Positions 16,172 through 23,359 of a DNA stretch of 64,000 nt are shown in pieces (position 1 is the first letter of the stretch; every line of letters begins with the position of its first letter). The position numbers were made by a program, and so were the translations under genes. Below the pieces are notes generated by a model that was not told the DNA's origin, did not search any database, and saw only the letters and a program-made list of their open reading frames with translations. Origin of the DNA: an uncultured Synergistales bacterium (GTDB lineage: Bacteria; Synergistota; Synergistia; Synergistales; Aminobacteriaceae). Location: positions 23,375 through 87,374 of the forward strand of contig CAJOGI010000008.1 in assembly GCA_905234075.1 (NCBI GenBank), given 5' to 3'.

Positions 16172-17275
16172 ATTAACACAGAAATAATAAAATCACGGGT
16201 TGAAAAGCTGCGTGCTTTGATGTCGGAAAAGAATCTTGACGCATTCGTCCTGCTCGTTGAAGAACGCGCAAATTCAGAGAGCTGTCATTATATTTCGGGA
16301 TTTCGCGGAAGTTCGGCAGCCCTCATCATCAGCATGGACGAGGAAATTTTAATCACTGACGGACGCTATAAAACACAATCTAAAAATCAATCGCCTTTTG
16401 AAATTATAATTCAGTCTGAATTTTCACTGCCTGAATATATCGCGAAGGCCGTTAAAGATTCTGATTTTAAGCGTATAGGCTTTGAGGCTGAAAAAATTTC
16501 CCACGCTGAATTTGAAAAATATTTTGCTCCCGTAAAAGTTGAATGGATTGACGCTTCGGAATTAATTTTGAAACTGCGCCGGACGAAAGATTTTTACGAG
16601 ATTTCGAGAATTAAAGAGGCCGCTAAAATCGCCCGTGAGGCATACGGAAACGTCTTAAAAAAAGTTCACGAAGGAATGAGCGAGATTGAATTTGAAATAA
16701 AACTCATGGAAGAGATTAAATTATCAGGGGCTGAAAAGGGCTGGGCGCATGATGATTTTATTGTAGCGTCGGGGACGAGGAGCGCGATGTGCCACGCTCC
16801 TGCGACATTGAAAAAATTTGAACTTGGCGAGACAGTTACTGTAGATTACGGCGCGATGGTCGAGGGCTATATGTGCGACATAACAAGAAATTTTGCGATA
16901 GGACGCGCAGATAAGAAAGCACTGGAAATTAATGAGGTGTTATTGAAAGCGCACAGGGAGGCTGTGAAAATTTTGAGGCCGGGAATTTCAGGGCGTGAAG
17001 TTGACGCGGAAGCGCGGAGGGTTATTTCGGACGCAGGCTACGGGAAAAATTTTCTTCACGGGCTTGGGCACGGGCTTGGCCTTGAGGTTCACGAAGCACC
17101 AAGACTTTCAAGAAGTTCTGAAGATATTTTACAGGCCGGCGATGTTGTTACTATTGAGCCGGGAATTTATATTGAGGGCTGGGGCGGTTTGAGAATTGAG
17201 GACGATTATTTAATCACTGAAGACGGTGCGGAGTGTCTCACTCTCAACGACAATCAAAGTCTTGAAATAATTTAG
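16172..17275 (+). CDS. pepP: Xaa-Pro aminopeptidase (M24), probable ATT start
   Basis: 367 residues from ATT 16172. The only strong ribosome site, GAGAGGAGAG at 16155-16164, lies about 8 bases before this ATT. The intervening codons give NTEIIKSRVEKLRALMSEKN, the expected first helix of the creatinase-like N-domain. The first ordinary starts are TTG 16217 and ATG 16220, which would cut that helix and lack a ribosome site. The M24 catalytic domain (about 145-360) carries the metal ligands: Asp in TVDYGAMVEGY, Asp in CDITRNF, His in FLHGLGHGLGLEVHE, Glu in TIEPGIYI and Glu in LRIEDDYLI. It releases N-terminal residues before proline. Confidence 0.93.
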   Translation: MNTEIIKSRVEKLRALMSEKNLDAFVLLVEERANSESCHYISGFRGSSAALIISMDEEILITDGRYKTQSKNQSPFEIIIQSEFSLPEYIAKAVKDSDFKRIGFEAEKISHAEFEKYFAPVKVEWIDASELILKLRRTKDFYEISRIKEAAKIAREAYGNVLKKVHEGMSEIEFEIKLMEEIKLSGAEKGWAHDDFIVASGTRSAMCHAPATLKKFELGETVTVDYGAMVEGYMCDITRNFAIGRADKKALEINEVLLKAHREAVKILRPGISGREVDAEARRVISDAGYGKNFLHGLGHGLGLEVHEAPRLSRSSEDILQAGDVVTIEPGIYIEGWGGLRIEDDYLITEDGAECLTLNDNQSLEII

Positions 17276-17287
17276 GAGTTAGGAGGG
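17273..17287 (+). repeat. TAGGAGTTAGGAGGG two-unit array at the pepP stop
   Basis: The pepP TAG stop is the first base triplet of the array. It is the same family as at 11093. Confidence 0.75.
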
Positions 17288-17362
17288 CACCCCCGTTTTC
17301 GGTAGCGGTTATGTAATATTACTTAAATAAAAATATTTACCCGTTACGAAAATTAGGGGGTG
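17288..17362. repeat. 75-base imperfect inverted repeat between convergent genes
   Basis: CACCCCC/GGGGGTG (17288-17294, 17356-17362), TTTTCG/CGAAAA (17296-17301, 17347-17352) and TAGCGG/CCGTTA (17303-17308, 17341-17346) form nested stems. The loop contains the perfect palindrome GTAATATTAC at 17313-17322. It lies between the convergent pepP and the exported-protein cluster and may be a bidirectional terminator or a mobile-element scar. Confidence 0.6.
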
Positions 17363-17370
17363 TGTCCTTT

Positions 17371-18078
17371 TTACCAGTCGAAACCGTCTTCGGGCGGCAT
17401 GTCCGGGTTAGCTGCAGGGGCAGGATTTTGAGGAGCATCAAACTTTTCTCCCGTTGTGTTCGTTGAAGCTGCTGCGGCTGGCTTAGGCTCGTCGTCCTCG
17501 TCCTCGTCAAAGTCAGCGTCGTGGGCGTGAGAGCGTTTAATCTGCACAGCTTTCGGCTCTCTAACCTGAACATAAGTTGCGGCATTATTGATCACGTACC
17601 AGAGACCGTCATCAAATTTTTGCACCCAGATAATTCTTGGGCTGTCAGCTCCGGAACTTTCAAGCGGCACTCTTAAATAACCCCCGGGATCTTTCACGGG
17701 CTTTCCTGCGTACATGATTTCAAAATTATCCGGCGACATCTTGTAATTATTTTCGGGCGTTGCTCCTTCGGCGTAGCTCCTGAACATGTAATTATAGTCA
17801 GGGTCTTTCATGCGTTCTACAAAAGTTGCGTAAAAAGTTGAGCGTTCGATCGGCCTGTCAGAGTGCATTGAATAACGAAGCATTTTTCCGCCTTCTTTTC
17901 GGGTTGTCTCGTTCATGAAAGCAAAAACGCCCTCAAAATATAATTTCACTGCGCCTTCAATCGTCTTGCCTTCGGTCTGATAACGTGCCTTAAATTCTTT
18001 GTAAGTTGCCGGAAGTTTTGCAGAAGCGGCTGAACTTAACACGAGCGCGAATAAAATTGCAAAAGTAATTTTTTTCAT
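17371..18078 (-). CDS. exported protein of unknown function, DUF6935-like
   Basis: 235 residues from the ATG that follows AAGGAGGAATTAACT. An 18-codon upstream extension is open but would bury the signal peptide. The signal is MKKITFAILFALVLSSAASA. The globular part (about 22-185) has TYKEFKARYQTEGKTIEGAVKLYFEGVFAFMN and IIWVQKFDDGLWYVINNAATYVQVREP, which recalls DUF6935 from memory. An acidic then Pro/Ala-rich tail ends DMPPEDGFDW. It is the last gene of three exported proteins, 13 bases after its neighbour, so probably co-expressed. The function is unknown. Confidence 0.7.
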   Translation of the reverse strand: MKKITFAILFALVLSSAASAKLPATYKEFKARYQTEGKTIEGAVKLYFEGVFAFMNETTRKEGGKMLRYSMHSDRPIERSTFYATFVERMKDPDYNYMFRSYAEGATPENNYKMSPDNFEIMYAGKPVKDPGGYLRVPLESSGADSPRIIWVQKFDDGLWYVINNAATYVQVREPKAVQIKRSHAHDADFDEDEDDEPKPAAAASTNTTGEKFDAPQNPAPAANPDMPPEDGFDW

Positions 18079-18091
18079 AGTTAATTCCTCC

Positions 18092-18700
18092 TTATTCTTT
18101 GACGTAATAAATATCATAGGCAAGCTGTGCAATGTCGTATGACTTCACAGGAACATGTCTCATTGAAGCGGATCTGAAGAAAGCATGACCGAAAGTGTAG
18201 CGCGATTTACACTTGGGAATTTTTCTGCCGCCCTTGAGGCTGACAATTTTATCGATTTGAGCTTCCCAGTCCCTTATCATTAAGTTTTCGTCGTTGAGCG
18301 TATAAATTTTATCCTGCTTGCAGTCAGGAGCCATGCAGACCCATTCTGAAATATCCGCATTTTTTAAGTTCGGGCCGTCTTTAACGACCGCAATTCTTGA
18401 AGCGTTCCTGATAATTTCGCTCAGAGGTTTGCTCGCAGTCCCTTTCTTGTCAAAAACATGAGCTTTGAAATTACTGCTGCAAGGCTCTAAATTTTTTCCC
18501 CTGTCGAGAAGCTGAAAAACTCTTTTCGGCTGAATGTCGGGGTCGTTGAGTTCTTCAGAATCCAATTCGTCGCCGTCAAAGCCGTAAAAATATTTTTGAC
18601 ATATCAGGCATTTATATTGGACGATTGAAACTTTAGCGTTTGCAAAGGCTGAAGTTGTCATTAACGCGAGAAGCAGTGCGCATAAAAAAATTTTTTTCAT
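18092..18700 (-). CDS. exported Cys/His-rich protein, paralogue B
   Basis: 202 residues, signal peptide MKKIFLCALLLALMTTSAFA. It matches the next gene in layout: YKCLIC (Cys31, Cys34), KRVFQLLDRGKN, EPC-x6-H (Cys74, His81), EWVCMAPDC (Cys122, Cys127), the DENLMIRDWEAQ block, IPKC (Cys164), FGHAFF (His172) and a final SYDIAQLAYDIYYVKE. Paired CxxC-type cysteines and histidines suggest two zinc-ribbon-like metal sites in an exported protein, or disulfides; this is inference. No family recognised. The pair looks like a tandem duplication. Confidence 0.65.
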   Translation of the reverse strand: MKKIFLCALLLALMTTSAFANAKVSIVQYKCLICQKYFYGFDGDELDSEELNDPDIQPKRVFQLLDRGKNLEPCSSNFKAHVFDKKGTASKPLSEIIRNASRIAVVKDGPNLKNADISEWVCMAPDCKQDKIYTLNDENLMIRDWEAQIDKIVSLKGGRKIPKCKSRYTFGHAFFRSASMRHVPVKSYDIAQLAYDIYYVKE

Positions 18701-18724
18701 GTTTTTCTCACTTCCTTTTTAATT

Positions 18725-19312
18725 TTAATTCTTGACCCAGTAAAGATCATAAACAATCGTGGCAAGCTCATAAGATTTTACGGAGCCTGTTTTCTTCGGA
18801 AAGAATATATGCCCCCATGTGTCAGGTACTGTGCATTTCGGGATTGCCTGTCTCTTCAAATTATAAAGGTAACTTGTCTGCTGTTCCCAGTCGCGTATAT
18901 TCAAATTTTCGTTGTTGAGAGAGTAATAATGTTTTTTGCAATAAACACATTCCCATTCGGTTAAACTAATTCCGCTGAGTGCGCCGCCGTCCCTGATAAC
19001 TCCGACGGTTTCTGCGAATGGATTACAAAGCACGTCAAGCCCTGCGGAAATGCTGCCTTTCTTTTCTAAGGCATGAAATTTCATACCATTTTTACATTCG
19101 GGAAAATTTTTGCCCCTGTTGCTGAATTGAAAGACACGGCGCATTTGTTCTTTGCCGCTGACATCTTTTGCGGTAAGGTCATCGCCGGGCAAACTCTCGA
19201 ACATTTTTCCGCAGACACGGCACTGATAAGAAATGAAGTTAATTTTAGGGTTTGCAGAAGCGCACGAGGCCATTAACATAACGAAAAAAAACAAAGCAAA
19301 AAATTTTTTCAT
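18725..19312 (-). CDS. exported Cys/His-rich protein, paralogue A
   Basis: 195 residues. The signal region is MKKFFALFFFVMLMASCASA; MASC is only a poor lipobox, so cleavage after ASA or lipidation at Cys17 are both possible. Cysteines and histidines match paralogue B: Cys31/Cys34 (YQCRVC), Cys73 and His80, Cys122/Cys125 (ECVYC), Cys160 (IPKC), His168 (WGHIFF). Shared text includes RRVFQFSNRGKNF, NENLNIRDWEQQ and SYELATIVYDLYWVKN. AAAGGAGG precedes the ATG. First gene of the three-gene exported cluster; it starts 34 bases after uvrB ends and may have its own promoter there (TATGATAGCAT). Confidence 0.65.
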   Translation of the reverse strand: MKKFFALFFFVMLMASCASANPKINFISYQCRVCGKMFESLPGDDLTAKDVSGKEQMRRVFQFSNRGKNFPECKNGMKFHALEKKGSISAGLDVLCNPFAETVGVIRDGGALSGISLTEWECVYCKKHYYSLNNENLNIRDWEQQTSYLYNLKRQAIPKCTVPDTWGHIFFPKKTGSVKSYELATIVYDLYWVKN

Positions 19313-19346
19313 GAAAATTCCTCCTTTATATTTTTTCGTTATGCTA

Positions 19347-21344
19347 TCATAAATCCTTTTTAATTGCAGTTATCGCGTCCCTAAGCACGGCAGCTCGCTC
19401 AAAATCAAGTTTTTCGACAGCTTCCCACATCTCTAGCTCAAGTTCCGAAATTGTTTTGCGTGGAATTTTTAACCCCTTTTTATTTTTGCCCTGCCCCAAA
19501 AATTTTCCTCCTCCCTCAACTTTTTCATAAGCCGCTGAAAGTTCGGGAGGCAATAAATCAGAGACATCTTTAACAATGCTCACGGGAGTTATATTATTTT
19601 TTTTGTTAAAGGCAATCTGCTTTTCTCGCCGTCTTTTTGTTTCATTAACGGCAGTTTTTATGCTGTCTGTCATTTCATCAGCGTATAAAATAATTTTGCT
19701 GTCAATGTTCCGCGCCGCTCGTCCCATAATCTGAATTAATGACCTGTACGAGCGCAGATAGCCTTCTCTGTCAGCATCCAAAATTGCAGCTAAAGCAACT
19801 TCGGGCAGATCCATTCCCTCACGCAGCAAATTAATCCCGACAAGCACGTCAATTTTTCCGGCCCTTAAATCCCGTATCAATTCAGCACGCTCAAAAGTAT
19901 TCAGCTCCGAATGAATATACTTGACTTTGAATTTTAATTCTTTCAGATAGTCCGCTAAATCCTCCGAAGATTTTTTAGTCAGAGTCAGAACTAAAGCACG
20001 CTGATTTCTTTTGACGCTCTCCCGTAATTTGTCGATTAAGTCGTCAATTTGAGTTTTAGCCGGTAAAATTTCAACTTCGGGGTCGGGGATTCCCGTCGGC
20101 CTGATAATCTGCTCGACGATGACATTAGAAACTTCAATCTCGTAATCTCCCGGAGTCGCCGACACAAAAACAGCCTGCCTCATTCTCTGCTCAAATTCGT
20201 GCCACTCTAGCGGCCTGTTGTCCAGGCATGAAGGAAGCCTGAAACCGTTTTCAACTAGAGATTTTTTTCTTGCTCTGTCGCCGTTGAACATGCCTCGAAC
20301 CTGCGGTAAAGTTATATGAGACTCATCGACAATGCACAAATAATCTTCTGGAAAAAAGTCAATTAAAGTTCCGGGCGGCTGACCGTGTTTTCTTCCGTCA
20401 AGATAGACAGAATAATTTTCAATGCCTGAACAGTAGCCGGTCTCCTGCAACATTTCTAAGTCGTAGGCAGTCCGTGATTTTATTCTTTGAGCCTCGATAA
20501 ATTTGCCCTTGTCCGTAAAATCTTTTTCAATTTTTGCGGCCTCTTTTTGAATTAGCGGCACTGAACGCTCTATAGCGTCGGTCTGTGTAACATAATGCTG
20601 TGCAGGGAAAATTGAAGCCTCTTTGACATTTTCAATAACATGCCCCGTAAGCGGCTGTGTTAAATCTATTCTTTCAATCTCGTCATCAAAAAAAGTTATC
20701 CTGATACAAATATCTTCTTCGTAGGCCGGAAATACGTCAACGGTGTCTCCGCGCACTCGAAATTTTCCAGGCTCCGGCGTGTAGTCGCTGCGTTCGTAAT
20801 AATTTCCTACAAGACGCGCTAAAAAATCTCTCTGGTCTATTTTTTCTCCGGCGTAGAAGGAAATTATAGCCTCCTCGTAAGTTTCTTTGAGGCCGAGCCC
20901 GTAAATGCATGATACGCTTGCAACGACAATAACGTCTCGCCGTTCAATTAGTGCCTTCGTCGCAGCAAGCCTTAATCTTTCTATTCTGTCATTGATTGAA
21001 GCGTCCTTTTCAATGTAAGTGTCGCTTGAAGGGATATAGGCTTCGGGCTGATAATAATCGTAGTAGCTCACAAAATATCTTACGGCATTTTCGGGAAAAA
21101 AATTTTTGAACTCGCTGTAAAGCTGGGCGGCTAAAGTTTTATTATGAGCCAAAACTAAAGCCGGCCTGTTAAGATTTGCGATGACGCTTGCAATCGTAAA
21201 AGTCTTTCCGCTCCCAGTAACGCCCATTAAAGTTTGAAAACGGTTATTATTTTTTATGCTTTGAGTTAATGCTTCAATGGCTTCGGGCTGATCTCCTGAG
21301 GGCGGCCAATTTGAATGCAAAATAAAATTTTTTGAATTACTCAT
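19347..21344 (-). CDS. uvrB: excinuclease ABC subunit B
   Basis: 665 residues from ATG 21344, chosen because MSNSKNFILHSNWPPSGDQPEAI matches the normal UvrB start; an in-frame ATG at 21362 adds six residues and lies deeper in the upstream gene. Walker A is GVTGSGKT (41-48), followed by the beta-hairpin region YYDYYQPEAYIPSSDTYIEKD. The helicase motifs include DESHITLPQVRGM, and LLREGMDLPEVALAAILDADREG with QIMGRAARN. The UVR motif for UvrC contact is at the C-terminus (LDFERAAVLRDAI). It loads onto damaged DNA in nucleotide excision repair. uvrA and uvrC are not in the window. The ATG overlaps the stop of the FtsB-like gene. Confidence 0.96.
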   Translation of the reverse strand: MSNSKNFILHSNWPPSGDQPEAIEALTQSIKNNNRFQTLMGVTGSGKTFTIASVIANLNRPALVLAHNKTLAAQLYSEFKNFFPENAVRYFVSYYDYYQPEAYIPSSDTYIEKDASINDRIERLRLAATKALIERRDVIVVASVSCIYGLGLKETYEEAIISFYAGEKIDQRDFLARLVGNYYERSDYTPEPGKFRVRGDTVDVFPAYEEDICIRITFFDDEIERIDLTQPLTGHVIENVKEASIFPAQHYVTQTDAIERSVPLIQKEAAKIEKDFTDKGKFIEAQRIKSRTAYDLEMLQETGYCSGIENYSVYLDGRKHGQPPGTLIDFFPEDYLCIVDESHITLPQVRGMFNGDRARKKSLVENGFRLPSCLDNRPLEWHEFEQRMRQAVFVSATPGDYEIEVSNVIVEQIIRPTGIPDPEVEILPAKTQIDDLIDKLRESVKRNQRALVLTLTKKSSEDLADYLKELKFKVKYIHSELNTFERAELIRDLRAGKIDVLVGINLLREGMDLPEVALAAILDADREGYLRSYRSLIQIMGRAARNIDSKIILYADEMTDSIKTAVNETKRRREKQIAFNKKNNITPVSIVKDVSDLLPPELSAAYEKVEGGGKFLGQGKNKKGLKIPRKTISELELEMWEAVEKLDFERAAVLRDAITAIKKDL

Positions 21345-21636
21345 CAAATATTTTTTGTTCATCGGGACTTACGAGCAAAAACACGCGCTCATTATCTCCG
21401 ATGAGATTATATTGTTCGCGTGCAAGATGCTCTATGCCCTCTTTAGTTTTGTAAAATTCAGCTTTCTCACGGTAAACTCTGACAATCTCGCGTTTTTTTT
21501 CTAACTCGGCTTCACTCTTGGCTATGGCCGCTTTTATGCTGGATATTCTCTCAATTTCAAACATATAATAAACGCATGTCATAACGAGCCCCAGCATAAT
21601 TAAAAAAGCTATTATTATCCGCTTGATTGACAGCAT
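21337..21636 (-). CDS. FtsB/DivIC-type septum formation initiator
   Basis: 99 residues: a single N-terminal membrane helix (about 5-25, RIIIAFLIMLGLVMTCVYYMF), then a coiled coil (about 28-62, EIERISSIKAAIAKSEAELEKKR) and the family tail YKTKEGIEHLAREQYNLIGDNERVFLL. Such proteins join FtsL and FtsQ in the divisome. It lies 6 bases after argS and overlaps the uvrB start, so argS, this gene and uvrB form one transcript. Confidence 0.85.
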   Translation of the reverse strand: MLSIKRIIIAFLIMLGLVMTCVYYMFEIERISSIKAAIAKSEAELEKKREIVRVYREKAEFYKTKEGIEHLAREQYNLIGDNERVFLLVSPDEQKIFDE

Positions 21637-21642
21637 ACCGCG

Positions 21643-23301
21643 CTACATTCTTTCCGGCGCATTAACGCCGATTAATTCAAGGCATTTCGCGACAACTTTT
21701 CCGGCAGCGCAAGAAATTTTTACACGTCCGGCAGAGTCTGGAGCGTCAATAATTCTGCCGGAATTGTAGAACGAGTGAAAAGCTCCGGCAAGTGAAGCAG
21801 CGTAAGCCGTCAGAACGTGAGGAGCAAGCGTTGATGACGCGGATTTAATTTCGTCAGGGAAAAATGCAATCATGTCCGCAAGCTCTCTAGCTTCTTTTTC
21901 GCTAAAAATATTTTCAGAAATTTTTTCGTCAGAAATTTTTTCGCCCTGCTTTTCATATTCGCGCATAATTCCGCAGACCCGTGCGTGAGCGTATTGGACA
22001 TAATAAACGGGATTTTCGTTGCCCTGTTTTTTTGCCAAGTCCATATCGAAATCTATTTTGCTGTCGCTCTTCCGCATTAATAAGAAAAATCGCGCTGCGT
22101 CAACTCCGGCCTCGTCAAGGACTTCTGAAAGAGTTACAAATTCTCCTGCGCGTGTTGACATGTTGACGGTCTTGCCGTCGCGGATTAAATTAACGAGCTG
22201 AATTAACAGAACGTCAAAGTCATCGGGATTTTTTCCCATTGCCTTAATAGCTGCCTTAACGCGTGCTATATAGCCGTGATGGTCAGCTCCCCAAACGTCA
22301 ATGACGCGCTCAAAGCCGCGAGTTATAAATTTATTTCTGTGATATGCAATGTCAGAAGCGAAATAAGTCGGCACGCCGTTAGCTCTGATTAAAACTCTGT
22401 CCTTGTCGTCGCCGATAGTGTCTTCTGTTTTGAACCATAATGCGCCGTCCTGCTCGTAAGCAAAGCCGTTAGTTTTTAATTCATTCATTGCGGACATGAC
22501 TAAATTATTTTCGTGCAAAAATCCTTCAGAGAAAAATTTATCGAATTTAACCCTAAATCTTTCCAAGTCGTTTTTAATTTCGCCCATGATTTTTTCAGCG
22601 GCGTATTTCTTAAAATAATTAACGCTTTCATTTTCGGGCATTTCTAAAAATTTTTCGCCCTCAAGATTAATAATTTCTTTTGCAATGTCGTAAATATAAT
22701 CGCCTTTATAGCCGTTTTCAGGGAATGAAAATTTATTGCCCTGCCCTAAAATTTCAAAATATCTTGCAAGCGTCGAGCGTCCGAGCGTCTCAATTTGAAG
22801 GCCGGAGTCGTTTACGTAATATTCGCGCTGAACGTTCCAGCCGGTGAACTCTAAAATCCTTGCGACAGAGTCTCCGAGTGCCGCACCTCGTCCGTGTCCT
22901 ATATGAAGGGGCCCGGTCGGGTTTGCGCTGACAAATTCAACCTGAACTTTTTTATTATTGCCGAGATTTACGGAGCCGTAATTATTTTCCTGCTTCAATG
23001 CGTCCTCAATGACATCAGCATAAAATTTTTTATTCAAGAATACATTTACAAACCCTGCTCCGGCGGTCTCAACTTTTTCAATATATTCGCACTGTAAATT
23101 TTCAGAAATTTTTTTAGCAATATCGAGCGGCTTCTGTCTTAAAGTTTTCGCAAGTTTCATAGCCGCGCTTGAAGCTCTGTCGCCGTGTCCCTCATTTCTC
23201 GGTCTCTCGAAAACTTCATCAGTGCTTTCAATACCTAGTAATTTTATAGCGTTTTGAAGAGCCTCATTTAATTTTATTACCGCGTTGTTTTCGCCTTTCA
23301 T
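21643..23301 (-). CDS. argS: arginyl-tRNA synthetase
   Basis: 552 residues, the normal length. The N-terminal tRNA D-loop-binding domain covers about 1-110. The class I HIGH motif is HIGH at 133-136 within SANPTGPLHIGHGRG. The family's KMSKS-equivalent region is DGKTVNMSTRAGEFVTL. The anticodon-binding DALR domain occupies about 430-552, ending ELIGVNAPERM. Charges tRNA-Arg in the cytoplasm. The start gives MKGENNAVIKLNEAL; only a weak GGAGAATT ribosome site precedes it. Confidence 0.96.
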   Translation of the reverse strand: MKGENNAVIKLNEALQNAIKLLGIESTDEVFERPRNEGHGDRASSAAMKLAKTLRQKPLDIAKKISENLQCEYIEKVETAGAGFVNVFLNKKFYADVIEDALKQENNYGSVNLGNNKKVQVEFVSANPTGPLHIGHGRGAALGDSVARILEFTGWNVQREYYVNDSGLQIETLGRSTLARYFEILGQGNKFSFPENGYKGDYIYDIAKEIINLEGEKFLEMPENESVNYFKKYAAEKIMGEIKNDLERFRVKFDKFFSEGFLHENNLVMSAMNELKTNGFAYEQDGALWFKTEDTIGDDKDRVLIRANGVPTYFASDIAYHRNKFITRGFERVIDVWGADHHGYIARVKAAIKAMGKNPDDFDVLLIQLVNLIRDGKTVNMSTRAGEFVTLSEVLDEAGVDAARFFLLMRKSDSKIDFDMDLAKKQGNENPVYYVQYAHARVCGIMREYEKQGEKISDEKISENIFSEKEARELADMIAFFPDEIKSASSTLAPHVLTAYAASLAGAFHSFYNSGRIIDAPDSAGRVKISCAAGKVVAKCLELIGVNAPERM

Positions 23302-23359
23302 GTAATTTTTAATTCTCCTAAATTTTTATAAATAGTCTTGTGAGAAATTATTTTACTCC

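Noticed and set aside
17296..17330. XerCD dif site within the hairpin at 17288-17362
   Set aside because: The TTAAAT half resembles a XerD arm, but the XerC half matches poorly.
18079..18132. Upstream extension of the DUF6935-like protein (MHSLPMIF...)
   Set aside because: It overlaps the previous gene's end, lacks a ribosome site and hides a standard signal peptide that has a good AAGGAGG.
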